Source: Gemmatimonadota bacterium
GTDB taxonomy: Bacteria; Gemmatimonadota; Gemmatimonadetes; Gemmatimonadales; GWC2-71-9
Length of the DNA: 64,000 nucleotides
Direction of reading: 5' to 3'
NCBI GenBank assembly: GCA_016713785.1
Contig: JADJOM010000001.1
Location: 186,001 to 250,000, forward strand
Part shown: piece after piece, positions 25,826-34,514 of the stretch
Position numbering within the stretch: the stretch's first letter is position 1
How the letters are laid out: the number at the start of each line of letters is the position of its first letter
Notes under the pieces: generated by a model
What the model was told of the DNA's origin: nothing
Databases searched by the model: none
Seen by the model: the letters and a program-made list of their open reading frames with translations, nothing else
Made by a program: the position numbers and the translations under genes

Positions 25826-26716
25826 ATGACGGGACGTCCTGAGGTACACTCCGCAACAGCACTCAGGCTCTTCTCGGTTGGGCTTTCCCGTCTACAGGAC
25901 CCCAACTGGACAGGCACCTCGCTGTTTGACTATGTCAAGCAGCACGTGAAGGGCCGAGAAGAGCCTAAAGATCTTCTACGCAAACCCTTAGAGATGGGTA
26001 TACCATTTTGTCTTGGTGGATGGATTTTCGACGAGTACTTCTCTCTCCAGTTCAGCCCCAGTCACTTTGACGAGCTTAGTCCGGAGTACAAGGCATGGTT
26101 CCTCGAAGACCTGCTCGCGTTACTCACTTTTCATGGCATCGCCGACCGCGGGACCGTCCGGGCCACGATTGCCGGGGTTCTCGGCGAGCTCGAGGAGTTG
26201 TATTCGCGTGATGAACAGGAATATTGGGCTTACCTCGAACGATTGACTCTCGACGAAGAGGGTTTTGCCAGAATCTACCAAGAAGCCTGGAGCTCCTATG
26301 AACCTGACTTGGCTCAATTGCGCCCAGGCTATGCCGCCGAGTTCAGTGATCGTGTCCTTCACGATCGTCAACTCTGCGCATACATCGCCCGGTTGATCGT
26401 TGTGATCGGCTTTGACGGGAGGACGGATGAGGACGAGGAGCCACGTCAATGGATTGAGCGCGTATCATGGCCAGCGCATGTGGCACGAATGCTCCATTCT
26501 CGGGATCGAGGGAAGTGCAGTCTATGTCAGAAGGATCTGGATCACGAACTGCAAAGTGATCCACATATCGATCATCTAGTTCCACTGGCACGTGGTGGGT
26601 GCAACGATATCGTAAACCTTCAACAGCTGTGTTCGCAATGCAATCTCGCCAAAGGACCTCTGGAGGTCGAGTGCCTCTCATCGGTACCAGGTTACATACG
26701 TCGGCGGCGCATGTAG
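25826..26716 (+). CDS. HNH endonuclease domain protein (cassette gene)
   Basis: 296 residues. The C-terminal part (about 229-278) is a complete HNH nuclease: zinc Cys pair CSLC (231, 234), HIDH with catalytic His (about 247-250), NLQQLC Asn 264, and CSQCNLAKG Cys 269 and 272. The first 225 residues are acidic and helical with no family I recognise. Base composition is clearly lower in GC than its neighbours, a sign of foreign origin. It is the sole gene of cassette 25799-26840 (TTAGAT with ATCTAAC). Such one-gene HNH proteins may serve in defence against foreign DNA, but no partner gene supports it here. Confidence 0.88.
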   Translation: MTGRPEVHSATALRLFSVGLSRLQDPNWTGTSLFDYVKQHVKGREEPKDLLRKPLEMGIPFCLGGWIFDEYFSLQFSPSHFDELSPEYKAWFLEDLLALLTFHGIADRGTVRATIAGVLGELEELYSRDEQEYWAYLERLTLDEEGFARIYQEAWSSYEPDLAQLRPGYAAEFSDRVLHDRQLCAYIARLIVVIGFDGRTDEDEEPRQWIERVSWPAHVARMLHSRDRGKCSLCQKDLDHELQSDPHIDHLVPLARGGCNDIVNLQQLCSQCNLAKGPLEVECLSSVPGYIRRRRM

Positions 26717-26723
26717 TCGTGCC

Positions 26724-26847
26724 ATCTAACTAGCGCATGCACCAGACGTGGCGCGCAGCGTCTTGCGCCGGGTCGAGACATTGCTCACCTTCGCGGACAG
26801 GTCCGTGTTGTTCGCCGCGCCACGCAGGTGATGCGCGGGTGTTAGAT
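26724..26847 (+). other. attC site 14
   Basis: R'' ATCTAAC, R' GTTAGAT, 124 bases; arms GCGCATGCACCAGACGTGGCGCG and CGCGCCACGCAGGTGATGCGC. Confidence 0.93.
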
Positions 26848-26950
26848 GGCATCCAACATCAGCCGCAGGTGTTGCCGCCGCCCAGCCGCGTACCCCCACG
26901 ATGCCGGCAACCCTTCAAGCGCTGCTACAGCGCACTAGCCCCGGCACATC

Positions 26951-27325
26951 ATGCTCGAGTTCCTCCTCGAAGCCCTCCTCTACCTCCTCCTGGAGTTCCT
27001 TGGCGAGGCGCTCACGCACCTCCCCCTGAAGTGGGCCGTCGAGCGTACAACTTGGTCACACCTCCTACTTGGGACGCTTTTTCTCCTCGTAGGTGCGGCC
27101 CTCGGCTGGGGCACTGTTCTGATCTATCCGCGCCGCCTCACCCCCGATCGGCCGATCACGGGGCTGAGCCTCCTACTGGCGCCGATGAGCGCGGCCATCG
27201 CGATGCACGCCATCGGGCGCGTAAGGGCGCCTGCATCACCGCCGACACCAACACTGTTCTCGTTCTGGTATGCCTTTGACTTTGCCTTTGGCGCGGCAGT
27301 GGCCCGGCTGTACTATTTTTCGTAG
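26951..27325 (+). CDS. Small cassette-encoded integral membrane protein
   Basis: 124 residues with an amphipathic Leu/Glu-rich N-terminus (MLEFLLEALLYLLLEFLGEAL) and hydrophobic segments near 38-58 (LLLGTLFLLVGAALGWGTVL) and 70-88 (GLSLLLAPMSAAIAMHAI), with an aromatic end (FWYAFDFAFGAAVARLYYF). Probably three or four membrane passes. No family is recognised. It stands alone in cassette 26842-27465. The 5' 100 bases of the cassette hold no gene. Confidence 0.72.
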   Translation: MLEFLLEALLYLLLEFLGEALTHLPLKWAVERTTWSHLLLGTLFLLVGAALGWGTVLIYPRRLTPDRPITGLSLLLAPMSAAIAMHAIGRVRAPASPPTPTLFSFWYAFDFAFGAAVARLYYFS

Positions 27326-27346
27326 GTTGGGGCCCTGCGGCCTGCC

Positions 27347-27472
27347 ATCTAACATCCGCATGCAGCAGCCAGGGCGCGGCCGCCGGCTCGTGCTGGGACT
27401 GGCACCAGCTGTCGTCGCATCGTAGGATTCCCAGATCTCGCCGCGCCCTGCAGCTGATGCGGGGCGTTAGAC
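27347..27472 (+). other. attC site 15
   Basis: R'' ATCTAAC, R' GTTAGAC, 126 bases; arms CCGCATGCAGCAGCCAGGGCGCGG and CCGCGCCCTGCAGCTGATGCGG. Confidence 0.92.
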
Positions 27473-27524
27473 GGCGGAGAAGCACTCCCCAGTGAGGCAT
27501 GTCGCCGAGAATGTGATACTGGGC

Positions 27525-28842
27525 AGGGAGTGTTTGAAAGTTTGTGTATGAGCCATATCCTAGGGAGGGAGGAGGGGATATGGCACGGAAGAAGCGCCCG
27601 GCCGCGGACCCGCAGGAGGCGGCGGCCCTGGAGACCCTGCTGGCCCAGGTGCAGACGCCGGAGCAGCTCGAGGCGGTGTTCCGGCGGCTGAAACAGCGGA
27701 TGGTCGAGCGGGTGCTGCAGGCGGAGCTGACCGAGCACCTGGGGTACGCCCCGGGGCCGGCTGCGGGCCCGACGGCAATGCCCGGAACGGGACCACGCCC
27801 AAGACGGTGCTGACCGACGAGGGGCGCTGCCGCTGGCGATCCCGCGGGACCGGGAGGGGAGCTTCACGCCGGCCTTCGTGCCCAGGGGTGCGCCGGCTGC
27901 CGGGCTTCGACCAGAAGGTCCTGTCGCTCTACGCCCGGGGCCTGACGGTGCGGGAGCTGCAGGCGCACCTGGAGGAGTGCTACCAGGTGGAGGTGTCGCC
28001 GGCGGTGATCACGGCGGTGACCGACGCGGTGCTGGCCGAGGCGGCGGCGTGGCAGCAGCGGCCGCTGGAGCCGGTGTACATCGCCGTCGTGCTCGACGGG
28101 CTCCGCGTGAAGATCCGGACCGAGGGGCTGGTGCAGCAGCAGGTGATCTACCTGGCGCTGGGCATCCGGCCGAGCGGCGAGAAGGAGGTGCTGGGTTTCT
28201 GGCTCGCGGCGGCGGGAGGGGGCGGCCTTCTGGCAGCGGGTGCTGAGCGACCTGCAGGGGCGCGGGGTGCAGGACATCCTGATCGCGCTGGTGGATGGGC
28301 TGCCCGGCTTTCCGGACGCCATCCACGCGGTCTTTCCCCAGACGGTGGTGCACCAGTGCGTGGTGCACCTGGTGCGGCAGAGCCTGGCGCAGGTGAACTG
28401 GCGGGAGCGGAAGGCGGTGGCGAGCGCCCTGCGGGGGATCTACCAGGCGCCAGGCGAGGCGGCCGCGCAGCAGGCCCTCGCCGACTGGGCCGCGAGTCCC
28501 CTGGGCCAAGCACATTCGGAGATCACGGCGCTGTGGCAGCGGCACTGGGAGCGGCTGGCCCCGGCGCTGGCGTACCCGGTGCCGGTCCGGCGGCTGCTCT
28601 ACTCGACCAACGCGATCGAGAGCCTGCACCGGACGCTGCGGAAGAGCCTCAAGGTGCGGGGGCACTTCCCCTCCGCGGAGGCGGCGAGCAAACTGCTGTA
28701 CCTGGCGCTGCGGAACGCGCAGGCGAAGCTCGGCACGCCGCAGCACTGGGTGGAGGCGCTGCGGCACATCCGGCTCCTCTTCGGGGACCGGGTCCCGGCA
28801 TGGCAGTGAACCAGGCTCATACACAGAGAAACTGACACTCCC
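27525..28842 (+). mobile_element. IS256-family insertion sequence (1318 bp)
   Basis: The ends are inverted repeats: AGGGAGTG...TGTGTATGAGCC on the left and its complement GGCTCATACACA...CACTCCC on the right. The 8-base target duplication TACTGGGC flanks it (27517-27524 and 28843-28850), as is usual for IS256. Confidence 0.95.
27580..28809 (+). pseudogene. IS256 (mutator-type) transposase with two frameshifts
   Basis: The reading passes through three segments: ATG 27580 to about 27770 (PEQLEAVFRRLKQRMVERVLQAELTEHLGY), then about 27775-28215 (KVLSLYARGLTVRELQAHLEECY, VYIAVVLDGLRVKIR with the first catalytic Asp), then 28225-28809 (IALVDGLPGFPDAIHAVFPQTVVHQCVVHLVR with the second Asp, and RRLLYSTNAIESLHRTLRK with the Glu). 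Together they make a normal 400-residue transposase, but as written it is broken twice. The IS ends are perfect, so the insertion is probably recent and the frameshifts may be sequence errors. Confidence 0.9.
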
Positions 28843-29111
28843 TACTGGGCACGCACATGGCCGGGCGGCCCAGGCCGCACGCTGGCTCAGCATGGACCAT
28901 TCGGCGTGCCCGCCGCACCCCAGTCTCGATGGCACCCACCTCGGCCTGGCCAGTCGCGCGCCCGCCGGGGGTCCGGGCCGGCAAGCGGCCGACCGGGCGG
29001 GACTTCGCCAGCGCAGCCCACGACGGCCGCCCGCCGGCCCTCTGTCCAGCCGCCGCCGATCCCGTTGTCCGCGTGGTGCACCGGCGCAGCCCCTGCGCGA
29101 CCCCTGACGCC

Positions 29112-29237
29112 GTCTAACATCCGCATGCAGCTGCCAGGGCGCGGCCGACGGTTGGCGCCGGGCTGGCACCACCCGGTACCGTCGGGTAGGTTCTCACTCC
29201 TACGCCGCGCCCTGCAGCTGATGCGGGAGCGTTAGAC
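29112..29237 (+). other. attC site 16 (ends repeat copy 5)
   Basis: R'' GTCTAAC, R' GTTAGAC, 126 bases. Confidence 0.92.
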
Positions 29238-29670
29238 GGCGGAGAAGCACTCCCCAGTGAGGCATGTCGCCGGGAATGTGATACTGGGCCCGCGCATGGC
29301 CGGGCGGCCCAGGCCGCACGCTGGATCAGCACGGGCCGTTCCGCGTGCCCGCCGCACCCCAGTCTCGATGGCACCCACCTCGGCCTGGTCAGTCGCTCGC
29401 CCGCCGGGGGTCCGGGCCGGCAAGCGGCCGACCGGGCGGGACTTCGCCAGCGCAGCCCACGCCGGCCGCCCGCCGGCCCTCTGTCCAGCCGCCGCCGGTC
29501 TCGGTGTCCGCGTGGTGCACCGGCGCAGCCCCTGCACGACCCCTGACGCCGTCTAACATCCGCATGCAGCTGCCAGGGCGCGGCCGACGGCTGGCGCCGG
29601 GCTGGCACCACCCGGTACCGCCGGGTAGGTTCTCACTCCTACGCCGCGCCCTGCAGCTGATGCGGGAGCG
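29232..29670 (+). repeat. 439-bp repeated cassette, copy 6
   Basis: 439 bp, third member of a run of copies 5-7; plus frame open. Confidence 0.93.
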
Positions 29671-29676
29671 TTAGAC
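29551..29676 (+). other. attC site 17 (ends repeat copy 6)
   Basis: R'' GTCTAAC, R' GTTAGAC, 126 bases. Confidence 0.92.
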
Positions 29677-30109
29677 GGCGGAGAAGCACTCCCCAGTGAG
29701 GCATGTCGCCGGGAATGTGATACTGGGCCCGCGCATCCCCGGGCGGCCCAGGCCGCACGCTGGATCAGCATGGACCGTTCCCCGTGCCCGCCGCACCCCA
29801 GTCTCGATGGCACCCACCTCGGCCTGGCCAGTCGCGCGCCCGCCAGGGGTCCGGGCCGCCAAGCGGCCGATCGGGCGGGACTTCGCCACCGCAGCCCACG
29901 ACGGCCGCCCGCCGGCCCTCTGTCCAGCCGCCGCCGATCCCGTTGTCCGCGTAGTGCCCCGGGGACGCCCCTGCGCGACCCCTGACGCCGTCTAACATCC
30001 GCATGCAGCTGCCAGGGCGCGGCCGACGGCTGGCGTTGGGCTGGCACCACCCGGTACCGCCGGGTAGGTTCTCACTCCTACGCCGCGCCCTGCAGCTGAT
30101 GCGGGAGCG
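29671..30109 (+). repeat. 439-bp repeated cassette, copy 7
   Basis: 439 bp. Shares several changes with copy 8 (GCC GCC AAG, ATC GGG, GCC ACC), so these two are close relatives although 8 kb apart. Confidence 0.93.
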
Positions 30110-30115
30110 TTAGGT
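29990..30115 (+). other. attC site 18 (ends repeat copy 7)
   Basis: R'' GTCTAAC, R' GTTAGGT, 126 bases. Confidence 0.92.
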
Positions 30116-30134
30116 TGCTTCAAAGCCCTCAGCC

Positions 30135-30929
30135 ATGACTCCTGCCCGAAGCACCCTTTTCTGCGGCCTCGGCGTGCTGCTCGCCTGCTCGCGATCGGAG
30201 GTCACACTTCTGCTGCGGCTTGAGGCACAGCACCTCCGCTTCGCGCCACCCAGCACCGTCCCGGCCGGCCTGACCCGAGTCCGGCTGGTCAACCGGGATC
30301 CCGTCTGGCACGAAGCCTCCATAATCCGCTTCACCGATTCGGCAAGCTCGCTCCAGACCTACCTGGACTCAGCCGCCGCCGGCAATGAGTACCCTTCGTT
30401 TGCGCAAGATGTCGGGGGTGTCGGCTTCCTCGCGCCCGGCGACAGTGCCGAGGTCATCCTGGACCTCCCAGCAGGCCGCTATGCGGTTGTCTGCTGGCAC
30501 CGCGACCACCTCCTCCAGGGCATGGGTGCGACCTTCGCGGTCGAGGGCGCATCGCCGTCACCCTCCCACCCTGACGCGGCGACGAGCCAGGTCACCCTGA
30601 GTGATTACCAGGTGGCCTTTCCCCGGAGCCCCGCGGGAGAGCGCCTGCTCCATGTCACCAATCGCGGCCCTAGCGCGCACGAGCTCGCTATCCTCGAGCT
30701 CGCCCCCGGTCGCTCCTATGCCGATTTCATGGCCTGGCGGGCCGCCGGCGAGAGCGGTACGCCTCCCGGGCGGACGGTGGCCGGGACGGCCGCGCTCCGA
30801 CCGGACGGGGACATCTGGGTCGTCCTTCCCCGGCGTACCGGACGCTTCCTCTTCTTCTGCCTACTGGAAGACTCAACCGGCACGTATCATGCAGACCTTG
30901 GAATGCAGCGGGTCGTAACCATGGAGTGA
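30135..30929 (+). CDS. Lipoprotein with two cupredoxin-like halves
   Basis: 264 residues; signal peptide with lipobox GVLLAC (Cys 18). The mature protein has two similar halves, each with a beta pattern ending in a hydrophobic GRY or GRF strand: LRFAPPSTVPAGLTRVRLVNRDPVWHE...LPAGRYAVVCWHRDH and DYQVAFPRSPAGERLLHVTNRGPSAHELAIL...RRTGRFLFFCLLEDS. The His in the NRxxxxHE turn and the Cys near each end sit where type I copper ligands lie in cupredoxins, but metal binding is not certain. It is the only gene of cassette 30110-31058. Confidence 0.78.
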   Translation: MTPARSTLFCGLGVLLACSRSEVTLLLRLEAQHLRFAPPSTVPAGLTRVRLVNRDPVWHEASIIRFTDSASSLQTYLDSAAAGNEYPSFAQDVGGVGFLAPGDSAEVILDLPAGRYAVVCWHRDHLLQGMGATFAVEGASPSPSHPDAATSQVTLSDYQVAFPRSPAGERLLHVTNRGPSAHELAILELAPGRSYADFMAWRAAGESGTPPGRTVAGTAALRPDGDIWVVLPRRTGRFLFFCLLEDSTGTYHADLGMQRVVTME

Positions 30930-30938
30930 CCTGCAGCA

Positions 30939-31065
30939 ACCTAACTACCGCATGAAGCTGACACGCCTGCGGCCATCGGTTTTCTAGAGGGCTAGACGGC
31001 CACACGGTGGCTTGCTCGCTTGCGCGAGCGCGCCTCGGCCTGCAGCTTATGCGGGGTCGTTAGAC
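30939..31065 (+). other. attC site 19
   Basis: R'' ACCTAAC, R' GTTAGAC, 127 bases; arms ACCGCATGAAGCTG and CTGCAGCTTATGCGG. Confidence 0.9.
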
Positions 31066-31077
31066 GGCAGCGCCCCT

Positions 31078-31689
31078 ATGGTTCCCATTCCACGCTGTCT
31101 ATTGCTGGCGTTCCTCTCGGCCCCACTCATGGCCCAAGCTCCCGCGCCCCCTGAAAGCCCCGCCGATGTCGCCGGAGACCTCTTTCACGCACTCGCCACG
31201 CGCGAATGGAGCCGCGCCGCCTCCTTGATTCACCCTGACGCCCTGTTGGCCTTTCAGGAGGTGCAGCTCAGTATGGCACTGGCGTGGGCTGAGATGAGGG
31301 CCAGGCAGACCAACGCTCCTTCGGCGGGCAACCCCGTCCTAGATCAGTTCCCAGGCATCACCAGCCTCGAGGCCCTGAAGACCCTCGCCCCGGCCGACCT
31401 GTTCGCGGCGTACCTCGCCGCAAAGCTGCCCGACCCAGCCAACTACGAGGACGGCCGACCCCCAGTCTGGACCCGTATTCCGCTGGGCGTTGTCCTCGAG
31501 GGAGATTCCATCGCCCACGTGGTCTACCGACTGGAAGTGGATGTCGGCCGCTATGGCGCGACAGAGGAGACCCAGGTCGTCACCGCACGACGGTTCGGTG
31601 CCTTCTGGCGCCTGCTCCTCAACAAGGATCTCGCATGGGAGGCCTCAGTTCGGATGGTGCACCATGGGGACACCACCCCGGATCCCTGA
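31078..31689 (+). CDS. Cassette-encoded secreted protein, SnoaL/DUF-like, function unknown
   Basis: 203 residues; the ATG at 31078 gives a cleavable signal peptide (CLLLAFLSAPLMAQA). The mature part starts with DVAGDLFHALATREWSRAASLIHPDALLAFQEV and later has VVYRLEVDVG and RRFGAFWRLLLNKDLAWE, an order of helix then beta strands reminiscent of NTF2-like (SnoaL) periplasmic proteins; I am not certain. It is the sole gene of cassette 31060-31788, only 12 bases from the crossover, so it has little room for its own promoter. Confidence 0.75.
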   Translation: MVPIPRCLLLAFLSAPLMAQAPAPPESPADVAGDLFHALATREWSRAASLIHPDALLAFQEVQLSMALAWAEMRARQTNAPSAGNPVLDQFPGITSLEALKTLAPADLFAAYLAAKLPDPANYEDGRPPVWTRIPLGVVLEGDSIAHVVYRLEVDVGRYGATEETQVVTARRFGAFWRLLLNKDLAWEASVRMVHHGDTTPDP

Positions 31690-31696
31690 CGCGGCC

Positions 31697-31795
31697 GTCT
31701 AACCCGCGCATGGACTTGTCACCGCGCGGCCGACAGGTAGTCTGCGGGAGAGCGCCGCGAGCCGCGCGGCGCAAGTCATGCGCAGGCCGTTAGGT
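31697..31795 (+). other. attC site 20
   Basis: R'' GTCTAAC, R' GTTAGGT, 99 bases; arms GCGCATGGACTTG and CAAGTCATGCGC. Confidence 0.9.
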
Positions 31796-31870
31796 GGCCA
31801 AGTTCTGGGCCGAGTGGCACGCTGGCGGGTCTAGTGCGATATTCCGGACGTCTGCACTCCTGGAGCTCCA

Positions 31871-32059
31871 ATGGATCCCGTCCGCGACTTGAAGCACGAA
31901 GCCCATCGCCTCGTTGATCAGCTTCCCCCCGACGCCTCCTGGGACGACCTGATGTACGAGGTCTACGTCCGGCAGGCCGTGGAGGCGGGGCTGGCCGACG
32001 CTGACGCCGGGCGCACTATCTCCCATGAGGAGGCGGTCGCCAAGCTGCGTCGGAAGTGA
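31871..32059 (+). CDS. Antitoxin of a ParE/RelE-type module
   Basis: 62 residues, acidic, with LVDQLPPDASWDDLMYEVYVRQAVEAGLADADAGRTISHEEAVAKLRRK. This short helical protein type commonly precedes ParE/RelE toxins. Its stop overlaps the toxin start by four bases (GTGA). CTGGAGCTCC lies just upstream. It is a paralogue of the antitoxin at 43733, which keeps the same LPPDA and SHEDA segments. Confidence 0.85.
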   Translation: MDPVRDLKHEAHRLVDQLPPDASWDDLMYEVYVRQAVEAGLADADAGRTISHEEAVAKLRRK

Positions 32060-32349
32060 CCATTCTCTGGACTGCGACGGCGGTGGGTCACCTTGCAGCG
32101 ATTCATGAGTACATCTCGCAGACGTCCCCGTTCTACGCCGATCGGATGGTTCAGCGCATTCTGGCGCGCGGGCCGCAGCTGACCACCTTTCCCGACTCCG
32201 GTCGTGCAGTACCTGAGGTGGGTCGGTCCGACATTCGCGAGGTCATCGAAGGCCCGTATCGTGTCATCTACCGTGTCACCGAGTCTCAGGTGGCGGTTCT
32301 GGCGGTCGTGCATGGCCGACAAGCCAGGATCGGACCCCTCCCCCAGTGA
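32056..32349 (+). CDS. ParE/RelE-family toxin
   Basis: 97 residues from a GTG that overlaps the antitoxin stop. The family pattern is clear: TILWTATAVGHLAAIHEYISQTSPFYADRMVQRI, then TFPDSGRAVPEV and the closing strand DIREVIEGPYRVIYRV. ParE members poison gyrase and RelE members cut mRNA on the ribosome; the conserved Arg and Tyr pattern here does not settle which. It fills the cassette 31790-32461 with its antitoxin. Confidence 0.9.
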   Translation: MTILWTATAVGHLAAIHEYISQTSPFYADRMVQRILARGPQLTTFPDSGRAVPEVGRSDIREVIEGPYRVIYRVTESQVAVLAVVHGRQARIGPLPQ

Positions 32350-32367
32350 CGTGGTTCCCGAACGGCC

Positions 32368-32468
32368 ACCTAACACGCGCATGGACCTGTCAAGCCGCGG
32401 CGCCTGCCCTTGCGCTGACTAGGTGAAGTGTATCGCCGCGCCTTGCAGGTCATGCGCAGACGTTAGAT
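32368..32468 (+). other. attC site 21
   Basis: R'' ACCTAAC, R' GTTAGAT, 101 bases; arms GCGCATGGACCTG and CAGGTCATGCGC. Confidence 0.9.
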
Positions 32469-32853
32469 GGCGGCCGCAGTCCTACCTATCCTCGAGGGCC
32501 CATGCCCGATCTGATCACCTGGCCTTCGGTAGTTCTGGCCCTCGGCGTCCTCTTCATTATCGTGTTCCGAAGGCCAATCGCAGACCTTCTTGGTCGCACA
32601 CGAAAGGTGGGAAAGGGTGGCCTGGAGACTTACGACAACGCCCAGCTCCCCGCTCCCACCGACACTCGCACGGAAGTCGAGAAATTCCTTCGGACCTACG
32701 ATAACCCTTTGCTCCTCGAGCAAGAGGGCAGCATTCGTATGGACCTAAAGAACCGGAAATTGGATGCCCCTGCGGACTCCCAACAGGTTCTCAGAGGTGG
32801 TCCCGCTTCTCTGTACAGCCAAACAGAGCTGGATAACTGGATCGGCGAGCATG

Positions 32854-33699
32854 TTAGGCCGCAGCCTGGAGGGGCCGTGGCGTGAAGTACGCTTCATCAG
32901 GCGGCTGGTCGGCCAGACTGGAGTGCGGTCGTGCCGTGTTGTACTGCGTCAGGTAGCGCCCGATCCCGGCCTTGGCCTCCGACACCGAGGCATAGGCGTG
33001 CAGGTAGACCTCCTCGTACTTGATCGTCCGCCAGAGCCGCTCGACGAAGATATTGTCCCGCCAGCAGCCCTTTCCATCCATGCTGATCGCGATGCCGTGC
33101 TGTTGGAGCAGCCCGGTGAAGGCCGCGCTGGTAAACTGCGCCCCTTGATCCGTGTTGACAATGTCCGGCCTGCCGAAGCGGGCGAGGGCTTCCTCGATCG
33201 CGTCCAGGCAGAAGTCGGTGTCCAGCGTGATCGACGTCCGCCAGCTCAGCACCCGTCGCGTCGCCCAGTCCATGACCGCGGCCAGGTAGACGAAGCCGCG
33301 CGCCATCGGGATGTACGTGATGTCCATGGCCCAGACCTGATTCGGCGCCGTGATCGCCCGTCCGCGCAGCAGGTACGGATAGACCGGATGGGCGCGATGC
33401 CGGCGACTCGTGCCCGGCTGGGGCGCGATCGCCGTGATCGCCAGACGGCGCATCAGGGTGGCGACGTGCCGCCGTCCGACCGTCACGCCCTCGCGCCGGA
33501 GCAGCCGGCGGAGGAGGCGAGCGCCGGCGTAGGGCAACTCGAGGTGCAGCGCGTCCAGCCGGCGCAGCAGCGCGAGGTCGGCGTCCGACACCGGCCGCGG
33601 GACGTAGTACACGCTCCCCCGGCTCACCCCCAAGGCCGCCGCCTGCCGGGTGAGCGGCAGCGCGTGGGTCCGGTCAATCATCGCTTGGCGCTCGGCCAC
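32854..33699 (-). CDS. IS3-family transposase OrfB (DDE integrase core)
   Basis: 281 residues from a GTG. HTH_21-like N-terminus (LPLTRQAAALGVSRGSVYY), then the rve integrase core with the DDE acids in WAMDITYIP, DIVNTDQGAQFTS and FVERLWRTIKYEE, and the end RYLTQYNTARPHSSLADQPP. Normally expressed as a fusion with OrfA by -1 frameshifting. It appears intact. Confidence 0.95.
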   Translation of the reverse strand: MAERQAMIDRTHALPLTRQAAALGVSRGSVYYVPRPVSDADLALLRRLDALHLELPYAGARLLRRLLRREGVTVGRRHVATLMRRLAITAIAPQPGTSRRHRAHPVYPYLLRGRAITAPNQVWAMDITYIPMARGFVYLAAVMDWATRRVLSWRTSITLDTDFCLDAIEEALARFGRPDIVNTDQGAQFTSAAFTGLLQQHGIAISMDGKGCWRDNIFVERLWRTIKYEEVYLHAYASVSEAKAGIGRYLTQYNTARPHSSLADQPPDEAYFTPRPLQAAA

Positions 33700-33980
33700 C
33701 CGGCCTTGGCGAGCGCGCGATCTAAAAAATCATTCTCCAGGGTCAGCTCGCCGATCTTCGCGTGCAGCGCCTGGACATCCACGGGCGGGTCGAGCGGGCG
33801 GCCCTCGGCAAAGACGGTGGCCGCGCCGGCCAGAAACTGCTCGCGCCACTGGCCAATCTGGTGCGGATGCACATCGAAGCGCTGGGCCAGTTCGGCCAGG
33901 GTGGCCTCGCCCTTCAGGGCGGCCAGGGCGACCTTGGCCTTGAAGGCGGGCGCATGGTTACGACGGGGACGACGGGACAT
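33678..33980 (-). CDS. IS3-family OrfA (HTH, leucine zipper)
   Basis: 100 residues. HTH_Tnp_1 pattern (AFKAKVALAALKGEATLAELAQRFDVHPHQIGQWREQFL) followed by a heptad Leu region (LHAKIGELTLENDFL). Near its end, at 33723-33729, the minus strand reads T TTT TTA, a -1 slippery heptamer; slipping there enters the open frame of OrfB, giving OrfAB, the active transposase. Confidence 0.95.
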   Translation of the reverse strand: MSRRPRRNHAPAFKAKVALAALKGEATLAELAQRFDVHPHQIGQWREQFLAGAATVFAEGRPLDPPVDVQALHAKIGELTLENDFLDRALAKAGWPSAKR

Positions 33981-34403
33981 CGGTATGCCTCCGGGAGTGA
34001 AGGACGAAAGTTCGTCCGGGGAGCCCGCCTGTCCAGTTATCCGCCCTGTTCAGATTTCCGGGGCCACTTCTCTCATCCGCGCTCTTGCCGGAACCCAGAT
34101 ACTGCTGCACTTCGAAAGAGTCTTCTCTGCTATCTTCGCCAGCCAGGTGGCCATTCTCAACTTCCTGAATTCCCGGCCCGAGGGCGCGTCGTTGGATGAC
34201 CTTCGCCCCTTCTACGAGGATGCACGTACACGCTTTCCGGCGATTTACCGCGAGAGTGACTTCGAGTCCTACCTTGGCTTCTTGCAGTCATTTCAACTCC
34301 TAGACATTTCCCAAGGTGCGGTGTCAATCAAACCGGCCGGCCGCGAGTTCCTTAAGTGGCTAGTCGAGAACGGCAAGGCCGGGCCGTTCCACGGCTAGCC
34401 GCC

Positions 34404-34502
34404 ATCTAACCACCGCATGAAGCTGTCAAAGCGCGGCCATCCGATTGCTACGAGACTGGCGCTCCCGCGCCGCGCTTTGCAGCTTATGCGGAAACGTTAG
34501 AC
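34404..34502 (+). other. attC site 22
   Basis: R'' ATCTAAC, R' GTTAGAC, 99 bases; arms CCGCATGAAGCTGTCAAAGCGCGG and CCGCGCTTTGCAGCTTATGCGG. Confidence 0.92.
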
Positions 34503-34514
34503 CGCTATCAAGAC

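Larger units (their letters stand above)
27467..29231 (+). repeat. 439-bp repeated cassette, copy 5, split by an IS256-family element
   Basis: The first 58 bases and the remainder from 28843 are repeat; removing the 1318-base insert and one copy of its 8-base target duplication restores exactly 439 bp. Confidence 0.92.
32852..34066 (-). mobile_element. IS3-family insertion sequence A
   Basis: Two overlapping minus-strand frames with a classic slip site. The right end reads inward as TGGCCCCGGAAATCTGAACAGG. The left end lies at or just beyond the orfB stop, near TGTTAGGCC; the two ends match only weakly and no target duplication could be found, so the boundaries are approximate. Confidence 0.75.
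32502..34398 (+). pseudogene. Membrane-anchored cassette gene split by an IS3 element
   Basis: The N-terminal piece (32502 to about 32852) starts MPDLITWPSVVLALGVLFIIVF, one membrane helix, then a charged region ending ELDNWIGEH. After the IS the gene resumes near 34064 as ATSLIRALAGTQILLHFERVFSAIFASQVAILNFLNSRPEG and ends at 34398 (FLKWLVENGKAGPFHG). Joined, they make about 230 residues of unknown function. The cassette limits are consistent: TTAGAT at 32463 and ATCTAAC at 34404. The two pieces cannot yield one protein while the IS is present. Confidence 0.8.

Noticed and set aside
32764..34398. 544-codon plus-strand frame across IS3 element A
   Set aside because: It joins the cassette gene end to the antisense of orfA and orfB; the two minus-strand IS genes are clear.
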